From: Promethearchaeota archaeon
GTDB taxonomy: Archaea > Asgardarchaeota > Lokiarchaeia > Sigyniarchaeales > SOKP01
Direction of reading: 5' to 3'
Length of the DNA: 40,468 nucleotides
NCBI GenBank assembly: GCA_011364925.1
Contig: RDOA01000032.1
Coordinates: forward strand, 1 to 40,468
In this document: piece after piece, positions 16,062 to 25,288 of the stretch
Numbering within the stretch: the first letter of the stretch is position 1
Layout of the letters: each line of letters opens with the position of its first letter
The notes under the pieces: model-generated
Seen by the model: only the letters and a program-made list of their open reading frames with translations
Databases searched by the model: none
Told to the model about the DNA's origin: nothing
Made by a program: the position numbers and the translations under genes

Positions 16062-17387
16062 ATGAGCTATAAATTTACAAAAGAAGAATTAGAGGAACTT
16101 CTAATAGATTATAATAAGATCGGAATAAAAGAGCAAAAACTTGACGTACCATCAGAAGTTTGTATCTGGGACGAAACTTTAAGGGATGGTGAGCAATCTC
16201 CTACGGTTTATCTTACTTTGGATGAGAAAATCCATTTGGCAAAATTACTTGATGAAATCGGAGTAAAAATGATAGCTGTTGGTTTTCCTGCCGTCTCGAA
16301 AACAGAAAAAAAAATTGTTAAGACCATTGTAAACGAAAATTTCAATAATACAATCATCCTAGGTATTGCTCGCCCAAGAAAAGAAGATATTGATGAGTGT
16401 ATCGATGCGGATCTTAAAGAGATTGTAATTTTTATGCCAATATCTCCTATTTTTAGGAAGACTCTGAAACAAAAACCGGAAGAACAACTGGATATGATGA
16501 GAGAGGGTATTCATTACGCAATTGAAAATGGTTTTAAAGTGAATTGGGTCTCTGAAGATGGCACAAGATGTGATTTCCAGCACTTATCGAACGTTTTTAA
16601 AACTGCAATTGAAGCTGGAGCAGAAAGAATTGTTCTTGGAGATACTGTAGGTGTTTTAACACCACTCTCTACATCACACCTAATCAGACGAATTAAGAAT
16701 GAAGTGATTACTCCGCTTAATAAGAAAGTCCCAATGGGAATTCATACTCACAACGATTTCGGTTTAGCAGTTGCTAACACAATTACAGGGGTATTTGAAG
16801 GTTGTACGTATCCTCACACTTGCGTAAACGGATATGGCGAAAGAGCAGGAAATGCAGCTTTAGAAGAAGTGGCAACAAATTTAGAACGCATTGGTATAAA
16901 AACCGGTATAGATTTAACAAGATTACCAGAAATTAGTGAAGTATGTGAAAAGTACTTTAACCAACCTTTAGCGTTAAACAAGGCTATTGTAGGAAAACAC
17001 GCTTTTGCACACGAGAGTGGGTTACATATTGCAGCTATACTTGCTCATCCATTGACATACGAGCCAATTAACCCGCATATGGTTGGAAGAAGAAGAAAAT
17101 TCTATTTGGGTAAGTTTTCTGGTTCAAAATCAGTATTACATGCGCTACAGAAAAAGATTAAAATCTTAGATTTAGATATTCCTAAAGATGTTATTAAAAA
17201 AATTGTATCCGAAGTGAAGGAGGTGCACGGGGAAGCTTCAAAAAAGGAATTAAGAAAATCGTTCAATAAAATTAAAGAGGAATTAGATAAAATCTCGATG
17301 GGAGTTGGTGATAAAGAGTTCTTCAAAATCGTAAATAAATATGCTCAACCATATGTTCCTGACGATTTTAAACCAAAAAAAGAGTAA
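16062..17387 (+). CDS. Homocitrate/2-isopropylmalate synthase family enzyme
   Basis: A 441-residue HMGL-like TIM-barrel enzyme that condenses acetyl-CoA with a 2-keto acid. Seen: DETLRDGEQSP with Arg41-Asp42, metal-binding His228 and His230 in IHTHNDFGLAVANT, VNGYGERAGNAA (255-265), and HAFAHESGLHI, typical of homocitrate and isopropylmalate synthases. The C terminus is short and lacks the full LeuA dimerisation/leucine-feedback domain. Homocitrate synthase, isopropylmalate synthase and Re-citrate synthase all remain possible; sequence alone does not separate them. No other leucine or lysine pathway gene is adjacent. Its stop codon abuts the convergent GIFT gene with no gap. Confidence 0.8.
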   Translation: MSYKFTKEELEELLIDYNKIGIKEQKLDVPSEVCIWDETLRDGEQSPTVYLTLDEKIHLAKLLDEIGVKMIAVGFPAVSKTEKKIVKTIVNENFNNTIILGIARPRKEDIDECIDADLKEIVIFMPISPIFRKTLKQKPEEQLDMMREGIHYAIENGFKVNWVSEDGTRCDFQHLSNVFKTAIEAGAERIVLGDTVGVLTPLSTSHLIRRIKNEVITPLNKKVPMGIHTHNDFGLAVANTITGVFEGCTYPHTCVNGYGERAGNAALEEVATNLERIGIKTGIDLTRLPEISEVCEKYFNQPLALNKAIVGKHAFAHESGLHIAAILAHPLTYEPINPHMVGRRRKFYLGKFSGSKSVLHALQKKIKILDLDIPKDVIKKIVSEVKEVHGEASKKELRKSFNKIKEELDKISMGVGDKEFFKIVNKYAQPYVPDDFKPKKE

Positions 17388-18755
17388 TTATAGCTGCTTA
17401 TCGATTTCATCTATTTTGTCTTGAGTGGTTTTTAGATCGCTTTTTAATTGACTTATGCGCTTTTCGTATGATTTCTTATCCATTTGTTCCGATGAATATT
17501 TTTTCTCTATAAATTCAATTAAATTTCTAACTGAATTAAGTTTACTCTCTAACGCATTTTTGTGCTCTATTAATTCACTCTTTTTCGATTTTTTACCAGA
17601 TTTTGGTTTTGGGAGGGGTGCTAGTTTTTCTTCCGAATCGAGTTTCGGTAGTCCTATAAGATCTTCTTTCTTCTTTAAACTATCGGGTTTAGGTGGTAAC
17701 TCTGACAAATCTTCAGGAGGAGCTAACAACTCATCAAATCCGTCTGCTATGGAAGACTTTGGTTTTTTTGATGAACTATTGCTTGGATTTTTCCCTAAGC
17801 TCTTTGATGTAGTAGAACTTATCTCAGAAGATGTAGCTGTTTTCACGAGTTTATCAATAGTAGTTTTAATCATTTCAATTTGACTTTGGAAGATTTTTAG
17901 TAATTCTACTAACTCACTTTGCTTTGATATATTCATAGAAAAGTTAATATCGACTTTTTGGCCACTTTCGGAGCCAGATTGAGAAGTGGATGGAATATAA
18001 TCTGAAGATTGATGAACTTCTGATTCTACTTGAGGTGTGATTGCCGGAATTGCCCCTCTTGAATGCAATTCCATTCTATATTCTGAAATTAACCACGAAA
18101 AAACATTAAACGCAAAATTGGGATGCTCGTCATTACTAAATCCACCACCTACTCTATCCCTAAACAGCTCATAGCTTCCTATCGCGCAAATTCTCCCATT
18201 ATCGGGTTCAGATACACAAACTAGTGCCGAGGAGAATGGTTCGGAAGTTTCATTAGATGATACGATTGATATTGCACTTCCTAAAACACTTAGAGAGCAA
18301 CCAGAACGATAACATAGGGAACTAATACCATTTGTAATTGGATGTGGTGGTATGAATGCTGTAATAATCGGCATATTCTCCATACCTAAATTGTAGGTTG
18401 TGTCTAAAACTTGATCATTTTCGAAAACAATACCAAAATTTTGACTAAGTTCGCTTAAATTACTATTTCGTCCTCGATCTCCACCAGCATGGGACAAAAG
18501 CAATAAACCTCCTCCATCTTGTCTAACCCAGTTATTTATTTCGGTCATCTCCATTGTAGTAATTCTAGCAAAATCAGGACAAACAAATACTAAGATATCA
18601 AAAGGTTTCAATGAATTTTGAGTAATCGGCGTTTCTAAGAAGTTATAACAAAGAAAATCGTTTGAATTTAAGAAATCTCTTAATTCCGTGAGATTCTCAT
18701 CTATTTTTCCACGAGGTTTATGTGCTACATCAAACGCGATATTATATTTTGGCAT
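17388..18755 (-). CDS. IFT52/GIFT-domain-like protein with coiled-coil tail
   Basis: A 455-residue protein in three parts. Residues 1-235 look like the GIFT (ABC-type, DUF4350-like) domain of eukaryotic IFT52: LTELRDFLN, FDILVFVCPDFARITTMEM, INNWVRQDGGGLLLLSHAGG, ELSQNFGIVFENDQV and, later, GRICAIGSYELFRD and NVFSWLI. The order and spacing match IFT52 as I remember it. Residues about 240-390 are Ser/Pro/Lys-rich and probably disordered, with a helix (SELVELLKIFQSQIEMIKTT). The tail (about 390-455) is a coiled coil, NLIEFIEKKYSSEQMDKKSY, with a faint likeness to the ESCRT-I steadiness box. Cargo, membrane or protein-complex roles are inference. Confidence 0.6.
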   Translation of the reverse strand: MPKYNIAFDVAHKPRGKIDENLTELRDFLNSNDFLCYNFLETPITQNSLKPFDILVFVCPDFARITTMEMTEINNWVRQDGGGLLLLSHAGGDRGRNSNLSELSQNFGIVFENDQVLDTTYNLGMENMPIITAFIPPHPITNGISSLCYRSGCSLSVLGSAISIVSSNETSEPFSSALVCVSEPDNGRICAIGSYELFRDRVGGGFSNDEHPNFAFNVFSWLISEYRMELHSRGAIPAITPQVESEVHQSSDYIPSTSQSGSESGQKVDINFSMNISKQSELVELLKIFQSQIEMIKTTIDKLVKTATSSEISSTTSKSLGKNPSNSSSKKPKSSIADGFDELLAPPEDLSELPPKPDSLKKKEDLIGLPKLDSEEKLAPLPKPKSGKKSKKSELIEHKNALESKLNSVRNLIEFIEKKYSSEQMDKKSYEKRISQLKSDLKTTQDKIDEIDKQL

Positions 18756-18869
18756 AAAATCACAAAATCTCTTTATAATTAATATTATTTTAACTAAAAT
18801 ATATTTTACGACATTAATTAAAATTTCTTAATATCTCTTAAATATCCTCAGCCAAATAAATAATCGTGA

Positions 18870-19967
18870 TTAGAAAATACTTTTGTCTCCTATAATTAAG
18901 TTATTTTTGATAATATTTTCAACTTTTACATTACTACCGATTATAGATTTCTCAGAAATTACATTTTTCAAGTTTGTATTACTTTCAATAACACAATCTT
19001 CTAAAATACAATTTTCTATAATAGAATCAGCTCCAATCGAGGCGAAAGGTCCCACTACCGAATTGATTATTTTAGAATTTTCTCCAATAAACACTGGGTT
19101 TTTTATGTAGGATTTTTCTGTTGTTATGTTTAATTCCTTAAAGTCTTCAACTTTAAGAGAATGTTGTTCTAATAAATACTTGTTTCCCTTTAAAACTTCA
19201 GAGGGTCGACCAAAATCCAGTATCCCTTTTTTCAGATTAATAGCTGCAATTTTGAAGCCATTATTGATTAAATCTTGCAAACTCTCTGTTAAATAGATTT
19301 CTTTAGAATCTTCCGCTCTCTTATCTAAATAGCCCTTAATTATCTCAAAAAGTGCTTTAGTTGCAGAGTTAGAGAATGCGTAAATTCCTGCAATAGCTAA
19401 ATTGGAGACGAATTCTCTAGGTTTTTCAATCAAGTTTTGAATTATTGAATTCTCATCAACAACAACTACACCATAGGAGCTTGCATCCTCATTAGGTACT
19501 TCCATCACAGTTATGATTCCATCAACATCAGATTCATAATAACGATACATTAAATAGGAATATTCTTCAATTGGTATCATATCAGCTAAGAATATTAAAG
19601 ATCCATCACGCTTATCTGCTTCATTATTTGGATAACTTATTTCTTCAAATCTCGTATTAGCTAAGTAGACTGCTTCTCCTAATCCCCAATAAAAAGGGAC
19701 ATCATCATTGTACCCACGAGGTTCTTGCTCAATGAAAGTCAATTTAAATTTATCACTATACTTTTTTTTGACGAATTCTGTAATTTGCCTTTTCCTATAT
19801 CCTACAATTAGAATCAATTCTGTATCTGAGTCAAATGTATCACTGAATTTATTTAAAATATGTTCTAGGACTGTCTTGCCAGCAATATTGATAAAAGTTT
19901 TAGGCTTACTCAATGTAAATGGGCGTAATCTCGACCCTATACCAGCACATGGACCTATAATTTTCAT
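18870..19967 (-). CDS. Sugar-1-phosphate nucleotidyltransferase
   Basis: A 365-residue enzyme that makes NDP-sugars from a sugar-1-phosphate and NTP. The N-terminal motif GIGSRLRPFTLSKPK (9-23) is the family GxGxRLxPxTxxxPK, with an alanine-glycine-isoleucine variation. Further family text: LIFLADMIPI and YGVVVVDENS, then IEKPREFVSNLAIAGIY. The last 90 residues have repeated hexapeptides (INSVVGPFASIGADSIIENC), a left-handed beta-helix as in GlmU/RmlA2-like enzymes. Glucose, mannose and acetylglucosamine are all possible substrates. It is likely for surface or lipid glycans. Its own TATA-like sequences lie just upstream; the neighbours are not glycan genes. Confidence 0.85.
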   Translation of the reverse strand: MKIIGPCAGIGSRLRPFTLSKPKTFINIAGKTVLEHILNKFSDTFDSDTELILIVGYRKRQITEFVKKKYSDKFKLTFIEQEPRGYNDDVPFYWGLGEAVYLANTRFEEISYPNNEADKRDGSLIFLADMIPIEEYSYLMYRYYESDVDGIITVMEVPNEDASSYGVVVVDENSIIQNLIEKPREFVSNLAIAGIYAFSNSATKALFEIIKGYLDKRAEDSKEIYLTESLQDLINNGFKIAAINLKKGILDFGRPSEVLKGNKYLLEQHSLKVEDFKELNITTEKSYIKNPVFIGENSKIINSVVGPFASIGADSIIENCILEDCVIESNTNLKNVISEKSIIGSNVKVENIIKNNLIIGDKSIF

Positions 19968-20021
19968 GTTTTATTAAAAATTAACATTATATAACCTATT
20001 TTGATATATAAATTCACTAAC

Positions 20022-20798
20022 TCAATAAAACTTTGACTTATCTGAATCGAATAATCTTTGCATATAGCCAAACAAGAGATCTAATCCTTGTTCTTCTTTT
20101 ATTGAACAGGGGATCAATTCAGAAGTAGAGCCTAATTGACTGAATACTTCTGATATGAGCATAGACAATTCTCTAATAAGCCCACTTTCCCTTTCATTGG
20201 TAGAGTCTTCTAAAGCCTTAAAATCTTGGCTCCAATTAACGATCATTTCAATTTGTTCTTCGTTTAGTAAGTCTACTTTTGACAATACATTAATTTGCGA
20301 TATATTTCTAAATCTAAATTGCACTGAAGCAGCAAGTAGGAGCGTTGAGATAAAACCGTTTGGTCTAAGCACGAAATTTGCATCAAAAAGGAAAGCTACA
20401 GCCCGTTGGATTGTTCCAAATCCTAACGTACTAGCTATCAACGGTCCTGTCTCTCTAAAAGCGAATAGTTCGAGTTGTCCTGCAGTATCCACAAAAACCC
20501 AATCGGGATTAAATTCATCGATTTCATCCTTTATATCATCCAAATAATTAACCATTAAATCAGACGCTAAGATCATTCCTCCATTAGGCCCTAATCCGTA
20601 TTCTGTCATCACTTCTTCGAGAACTATAAAGTCTCTTATATCTATATCAGGAGCATACGGTAAAATTTTGACACCAGGATCCAAGTTTAATGTAATAGCG
20701 GATATCTCTGGATCTCGATCTGTAACATAGTCTTTAAACAATCCTGTTAAAGAACTCTTGCCACTTCCAGCTGTTCCTATAAAATAACATAATAAAAT
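20022..20798 (-). CDS. GPN-loop GTPase with non-standard start
   Basis: A homodimeric P-loop GTPase; eukaryotic relatives help assemble RNA polymerase II. The loop LGPNGG (69-74 in this numbering) defines the family, with VDTAGQLELFAFRETGP as the Walker B/G3 region and NVLSKVDLL as G4. Walker A, GTAGSGKSS, lies 9 residues after the chosen start but upstream of any ATG, GTG or TTG in this frame; the first ordinary start is TTG 20741, which would cut it off. An in-frame stop sits at 20841-20843. I place the start at ATT 20798. ATG 20790 lies one base out of frame; removing one T from the following T4 run would give MLFIGTAGSGKSS. The family is certain; the start is not. Confidence 0.8.
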   Translation of the reverse strand: MLLCYFIGTAGSGKSSLTGLFKDYVTDRDPEISAITLNLDPGVKILPYAPDIDIRDFIVLEEVMTEYGLGPNGGMILASDLMVNYLDDIKDEIDEFNPDWVFVDTAGQLELFAFRETGPLIASTLGFGTIQRAVAFLFDANFVLRPNGFISTLLLAASVQFRFRNISQINVLSKVDLLNEEQIEMIVNWSQDFKALEDSTNERESGLIRELSMLISEVFSQLGSTSELIPCSIKEEQGLDLLFGYMQRLFDSDKSKFY

Positions 20799-20905
20799 GA
20801 TTATATCAACTCTAATGAGTTTAATGTCCTCATTTATATCTTAATTTTTAAAGCTAATTAAAGATTTATGCTAAGGCAACAATAAAAACTAGAAAGAAGA
20901 TACGA

Positions 20906-21886
20906 TTATTGTGGTGCTTTTAATTTTTCTAATTCAATTTTTTCTTCTTGTTGCTTTTTAAATCGCTTAATTTGATTAGCAATTGCCACTTCCTCCTTTT
21001 TTACGAGTTCTTCATCGCATAATGTGATTGCTTGAAGTTCCTTTTCATCCATTGGTTTTAAGATATCTTTAATGCTAAAACCATTATTTTTTTCAGTTGT
21101 TTCTCTGAAAATAGTTTTCATTTCCTTTATTACGAGAAGCTTAGCCGAGGATCCTGAACCTGGCATCATTGACTGCATTTCTTGGCTTCTAATTCTTTCA
21201 ATAGATGGACCGGGAATTCTCTGAGGAACACCAGAGGGTGGAGCATAAGAAATTGGATTAGTAGGCATATTCTGCAATGTCAATGCAAGGTTTGCTAAAT
21301 GTTTTTCAATATTTTTTAAAGTTTTATTACTCTCGTTCATCATTGCAATTACAGAATGATCCATTGGAATGCTTTCTATGCTACTTTTCTCGTATATGAC
21401 AGTTTTCTCTTCTTTTTTTTGATTGAAATCAGTTTTTGTTGCTTGAACTACTCTCTCTTGAGTAACCTTTTTTCTCTGATTTTTAGGTGATCTTAAATCA
21501 ATAAATTGAAAACCTGCGTAACAATCGTCATTCACCCATATATCAGAGACATTGAATTTCTCTGAAAAAGAATATTCAATTCTCTCACCAGAATAAAGAT
21601 AAATCGTTAACATTAATATTTTAATCTGAATATCAGAATATCCGTGAATCTCATCTAATTCAATTGTAAAACCCAAATATTCGGTTGAGTGGTATATTTT
21701 TTTAATTGAGAGCAAAGAGGGAGATTGCTTGTAGTATATCTCGTGTTTAACAATTTTCGAAAGTTCAAACTGGATATTTAAGCGGTTTATCCTCTCAGGA
21801 AGAAATAGAACTTGCTCTTCCTCGTCTTTTTTGAATTCTAAAAAAAGTTTCTTTTGATCGTCCCAAGACACTTGGAACAATTCCAT
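20906..21886 (-). CDS. Hypothetical protein with beta N terminus and helical C terminus
   Basis: An unrecognised 326-residue protein. Residues 1-140 alternate strands (FLEFKKDEEEQVLFLPERI, YLGFTIELDEIHGY, MLTIYLYSGERIEYSFS) and look like one beta domain. A linker follows, with a Pro/Gly/Ser-rich part (PTNPISYAPPSGVPQRIPG) and a helix before it (VIAMMNESNKTLKNIEKHLA). The C-terminal 60 residues are charged helix (EELVKKEEVAIANQIKRF). No membrane helix or catalytic motif. It starts at ATG 21886 and lies 107 nt upstream of the GPN GTPase start on the same strand, so they might share a transcript. Confidence 0.55.
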   Translation of the reverse strand: MELFQVSWDDQKKLFLEFKKDEEEQVLFLPERINRLNIQFELSKIVKHEIYYKQSPSLLSIKKIYHSTEYLGFTIELDEIHGYSDIQIKILMLTIYLYSGERIEYSFSEKFNVSDIWVNDDCYAGFQFIDLRSPKNQRKKVTQERVVQATKTDFNQKKEEKTVIYEKSSIESIPMDHSVIAMMNESNKTLKNIEKHLANLALTLQNMPTNPISYAPPSGVPQRIPGPSIERIRSQEMQSMMPGSGSSAKLLVIKEMKTIFRETTEKNNGFSIKDILKPMDEKELQAITLCDEELVKKEEVAIANQIKRFKKQQEEKIELEKLKAPQ

Positions 21887-22043
21887 TTTGACTATATCCC
21901 GTGATATCGTTAAATTTCCAATTTATTGTATTATTATTAAAATCTGTTCTAGGCTTTAATAAATAACGACTTTACTAAATTAATGATTTTTAAGTCTTAA
22001 ATCATAATGTAATCAGCAGATTTTAACACAAAAAAACTAAAAA

Positions 22044-22430
22044 CTAAATCTTTCTTAATCCCGACAGGTAATATATAGGTTTATGTAAGTGAGATTCGAA
22101 ATGTTCAATTTCTTCTCTTGATTGTTTTCCAATATAGTTATCAACATCAAGGACTAATATTGCATCCTGATCCTTTAATTTTCGGATTGCAATCTCTTGA
22201 AGTTTATCCCATTCTTGATCATTAAACTTCTCTTTATTTAATAGTCCATCCACTGAGCAAACTCCAACAAGTTTTTTATAAATAATTTGTAATATTGACT
22301 CGATTTTAATGAAATGATCCTTAAAGCGAATAGAACCAACTAAGTAGATTTTTTCCTCTTTAATTTTCGAGAAATCGTAAGCTTCAAATTCATCCAAGAA
22401 ATTCTTATTTAACCTTTCTTTCTTCATCAT
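22044..22430 (-). CDS. Nucleoside deoxyribosyltransferase-like protein
   Basis: A 128-residue protein with KIYLVGSIRFKDHF as a first strand and phosphate/base loop, then DAILVLDVDNYIGKQSREEIEHFESHLHKPIYYLSG. The last is close to archaeal NDT-like text (DVDxYIG...EIExAESLxKPVxYL), where the glutamate is the usual nucleophile position. Likely a small Rossmann-like nucleotide or base-handling enzyme. ATG 22430 is chosen over 22448 because a TATA-like AATTATATAG on the minus strand (22460-22451) lies about 25 nt upstream. It is divergent from the DNA methyltransferase. A paralogue-like gene with the same fold is at 12890-13378. Confidence 0.6.
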   Translation of the reverse strand: MMKKERLNKNFLDEFEAYDFSKIKEEKIYLVGSIRFKDHFIKIESILQIIYKKLVGVCSVDGLLNKEKFNDQEWDKLQEIAIRKLKDQDAILVLDVDNYIGKQSREEIEHFESHLHKPIYYLSGLRKI

Positions 22431-22465
22431 AATTGCAAAAATGTACATTCCTATATAATTCTCAT

Positions 22466-23266
22466 ATGAAATTAAACGCTGTCTATCTCGCAGACAACCT
22501 AGAATTTATGAGGAAATTGGATTCAGAAGTAATTGATCTTATCTATATCGATCCTCCTTTCTATAGTGGTGTTGATTATAAAGAATTCAATGATTTATGG
22601 AAAACACTAACAGATTATATGGACTTTATGAAGCCAAGGATAAGAGAGGCTCATCGGATCCTTAAGATAACAGGTAGTTTTTATCTACATTGTGACACTA
22701 ATGCAGTTTTTGATTTAAAACCGATATGCGATGATTATTTTGAAAGACAAAACTTTAGGAGAGAGATAATTTGGAATGTTGGGAGTGTTTCGGGTTTTAA
22801 AAGCCAAGTAAAAGGATGGGTTCGCCAACACGATACGATATTGTATTACACAAAATCAGATAATTTTACATATAATAAACAATATATACCCTATCGAGAA
22901 GATTATATTAATAAAATGTTTCGATATAAAGATGAAGATGGGCGCATTTATAGAAAAAGAAGAAATGGAAAGCAATATCTCGATGAAAGTCCCGGTACTT
23001 TAGTTGGCGATGTTTGGAACGATATCTATTCATATCAAACTATAACGAGAGCAAAAGAATACCACGGATACCCAACCGAAAAACCTGAAAAATTATTAAG
23101 AAGGATTATATTAGCATCATCTAAAGAGGGTGAAATTGTAGCAGATTTTTTCTGTGGATCGGGGACAACATTATCCGCTGCTCAAAAACTAAAAAGAAAA
23201 TGGCTTGGAGTGGATAATAATCCTAAAGCAATAGAGATGTGTAAGAAAAGGTTGAGAATAAGTTAA
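22466..23266 (+). CDS. Orphan DNA methyltransferase (N6-adenine or N4-cytosine, beta class)
   Basis: A 266-residue SAM-dependent DNA methyltransferase. Motif IV is YIDPPF (27-32) and motif I is DFFCGSGTT (227-235); motif IV before motif I marks the beta class. PTEKPEKLLRRIILAS is the conserved region just before motif I. No restriction endonuclease is next to it, so it may act in gene control or protection rather than as a pair. TTG 22433 is in frame; ATG 22466 fits the family N terminus (MKLNAVYLADNLEFM). It is divergent from the NDT-like gene and 18 nt before AOR, so co-transcription with AOR is possible. Target sequence unknown. Confidence 0.85.
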   Translation: MKLNAVYLADNLEFMRKLDSEVIDLIYIDPPFYSGVDYKEFNDLWKTLTDYMDFMKPRIREAHRILKITGSFYLHCDTNAVFDLKPICDDYFERQNFRREIIWNVGSVSGFKSQVKGWVRQHDTILYYTKSDNFTYNKQYIPYREDYINKMFRYKDEDGRIYRKRRNGKQYLDESPGTLVGDVWNDIYSYQTITRAKEYHGYPTEKPEKLLRRIILASSKEGEIVADFFCGSGTTLSAAQKLKRKWLGVDNNPKAIEMCKKRLRIS

Positions 23267-23283
23267 AATCAAATTGGCAACTT

Positions 23284-25257
23284 ATGTTTGAGGGCTATTT
23301 TGGCAAAATATTGTGGATTGACTTATCAAGTGAAAAGATTTCAGTTCAGGAAATTTCTGAAGAGATGATAAGGCAATACATTGGTGGCTATGGATTGGCT
23401 TGTAGGTTAATTTACGAAAACAATCGTCCTAAAAAGGATGCTCTTAGCCCCGATTCTCTTTTAGGATTTTTTCCAGGGTTGTTAACAGCTACACCCGCAC
23501 CTCTCTCGGGAAGATATATGGTTGCTGGTAAATCTCCTTTAACGAATACATGGGGGGACGCAAATAGTGGAGGTACTTTTGGTCCGGAGATAAAGAAATG
23601 TGGTTTTGATGGTATTTTAATCAAAGGTACTGCTCAATCTCCTAAATATATCTCAATTTTTGACAACAATATCGAAATTTCAGATGCTTCTAAATTATGG
23701 GGTCTTGATATAATTGAAGCTGAGAATAAACTCAAAACGCAGCATGGAATTTTCATCAAAACAGCTGGTATTGGAAAAGCTGGAGAAAAATTATCCAGAA
23801 TTTCTGGTATTGCTAATGACAGAGGAAGAATTGCTGCTAGATCAGGACTAGGAGCAATCATGGGTGCAAAAAAGCTAAAAATGCTTGTACTGAAAGGAAA
23901 AAACCAAGTAAAATATCATGATAAAGAATTATTTTTAAACTTGGTGAAAGAATACTATAAGGAAAACAATCCTAAAAACATTTCCAGTTTTGAAAAGCAA
24001 TTTTTTGGTAAGTTTATGAACATGGTGAAAACTTTAAGAAGACTTAAAATCGGAATGAACGCATCTGCTAAAATAAAAAGAGGTATAAGTAGAAACTTTG
24101 GGACGTGTAGTGGGAATACCTATTGTGCGGAAGTAGGAGATTCTCCAATAAAGAATTGGTCAGGTATTGGTATGTACGATTTTAATTATGATCGGACTAG
24201 AGATATTTCTGCTTTTGAAATAAATAAATTTAAAATACGAGAATATGGGTGTTTTAGTTGCCCTGTTCAATGTGGTGCAATCCTTAAAATTCCTGAATTA
24301 AATTTGGAAGAAACTCATTTACCTGAATATGAGACTTGTAGTGCATTTGGTTCATTATTAATGAATTCTGATCTCTTGTCCATTATCGAAATTAATGAAA
24401 TGTGTAATCGGGCTGCAATTGATACAATCTCAACTGGATCAACAGTAGCTTTTGCTATTGAATGTTTTGAAAAGAATTTAATTACAAAGGATGATACTAA
24501 TGGATTAGAACTACAATGGGGAAATTCTAAAGCTATAGTTGAACTAGTTAAGATGATTATAGAAAGAAGGGGTATAGGGGATATCCTTGCTGATGGTTCC
24601 AAAAAAGCGTCAGAACTAATAGGTAAAAACAGCAAACAGTATGCGATTACATCTCTTGGTTCAGAATTACCAATGCATAATCCAAAATTTATTAATTCGC
24701 TGGGTTTCTCATATGCTTACGATCCAACGCCAGGAAGACATACGACTGCTAGCATAGATTATATGGAAGCAGGTCCATTTGATGATTTTGAGAAAAAACT
24801 AATGTTCCCTAAAAAAAGAAAGAGTGATTATCATCAGAAAATTAAGTCCCAGATAATAGCTACAGGATTTCACCAAGTTTTATGTGCCTCAGGTCTATGC
24901 ATGATGGCACCCCAATTTGGATATTACCCATTTTTAGATCTTATAAACGCACTAACTGGATGGGAGATGGATATTGATGAATGCATCAAGATAGGTATAA
25001 GGATCCAAACATTAAGACAAGCATTCACATTAAGGGAAGGCGTTGATATCGCTAAAAATGTCTTACCGGGAAGATCTATTGGGGATCCCATTGATGAGAG
25101 AGGCCCTACTAAAGGTGTTAAGGTAAAATATGAACAATTTTATAAGGACTACTGTAAAGAGATTGGGTGGAATCCTGACAATGGATACCCATTAGAAAGA
25201 ACTTTGAAAAACTTGGATCTCGATTTTGTTAGAAAGGATCTTTACGGAGAGAATTGA
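23284..25257 (+). CDS. aor: Tungsten-containing aldehyde ferredoxin oxidoreductase
   Basis: A 657-residue AOR-family enzyme that oxidises aldehydes to carboxylic acids with ferredoxin as electron acceptor. Seen: the N-terminal domain (GGYGLACRLIYE; PLSGRYMVAGKSPLT; WGDANSGGTFGPEIK), which binds the bis-pterin tungsten cofactor, and the [4Fe-4S] cysteines Cys323, Cys326 and Cys330 in GCFSCPVQCG. A later pair (Cys534, Cys539 in VLCASGLCMM) holds the expected fourth ligand. Length is a little above typical (about 605-620). It starts 18 nt after the methyltransferase. In Asgard archaea such enzymes are linked to amino acid or aldehyde catabolism; which aldehyde is unknown. Confidence 0.9.
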   Translation: MFEGYFGKILWIDLSSEKISVQEISEEMIRQYIGGYGLACRLIYENNRPKKDALSPDSLLGFFPGLLTATPAPLSGRYMVAGKSPLTNTWGDANSGGTFGPEIKKCGFDGILIKGTAQSPKYISIFDNNIEISDASKLWGLDIIEAENKLKTQHGIFIKTAGIGKAGEKLSRISGIANDRGRIAARSGLGAIMGAKKLKMLVLKGKNQVKYHDKELFLNLVKEYYKENNPKNISSFEKQFFGKFMNMVKTLRRLKIGMNASAKIKRGISRNFGTCSGNTYCAEVGDSPIKNWSGIGMYDFNYDRTRDISAFEINKFKIREYGCFSCPVQCGAILKIPELNLEETHLPEYETCSAFGSLLMNSDLLSIIEINEMCNRAAIDTISTGSTVAFAIECFEKNLITKDDTNGLELQWGNSKAIVELVKMIIERRGIGDILADGSKKASELIGKNSKQYAITSLGSELPMHNPKFINSLGFSYAYDPTPGRHTTASIDYMEAGPFDDFEKKLMFPKKRKSDYHQKIKSQIIATGFHQVLCASGLCMMAPQFGYYPFLDLINALTGWEMDIDECIKIGIRIQTLRQAFTLREGVDIAKNVLPGRSIGDPIDERGPTKGVKVKYEQFYKDYCKEIGWNPDNGYPLERTLKNLDLDFVRKDLYGEN

Positions 25258-25288
25258 GATTATTATTTATTTCAATCGAAATTTCCTT

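Noticed and set aside
20155-20547. 130-residue plus-strand frame inside the GPN GTPase
   Set aside because: It overlaps the conserved GTPase fully; serine-rich text is typical of antisense frames in AT-rich genes.
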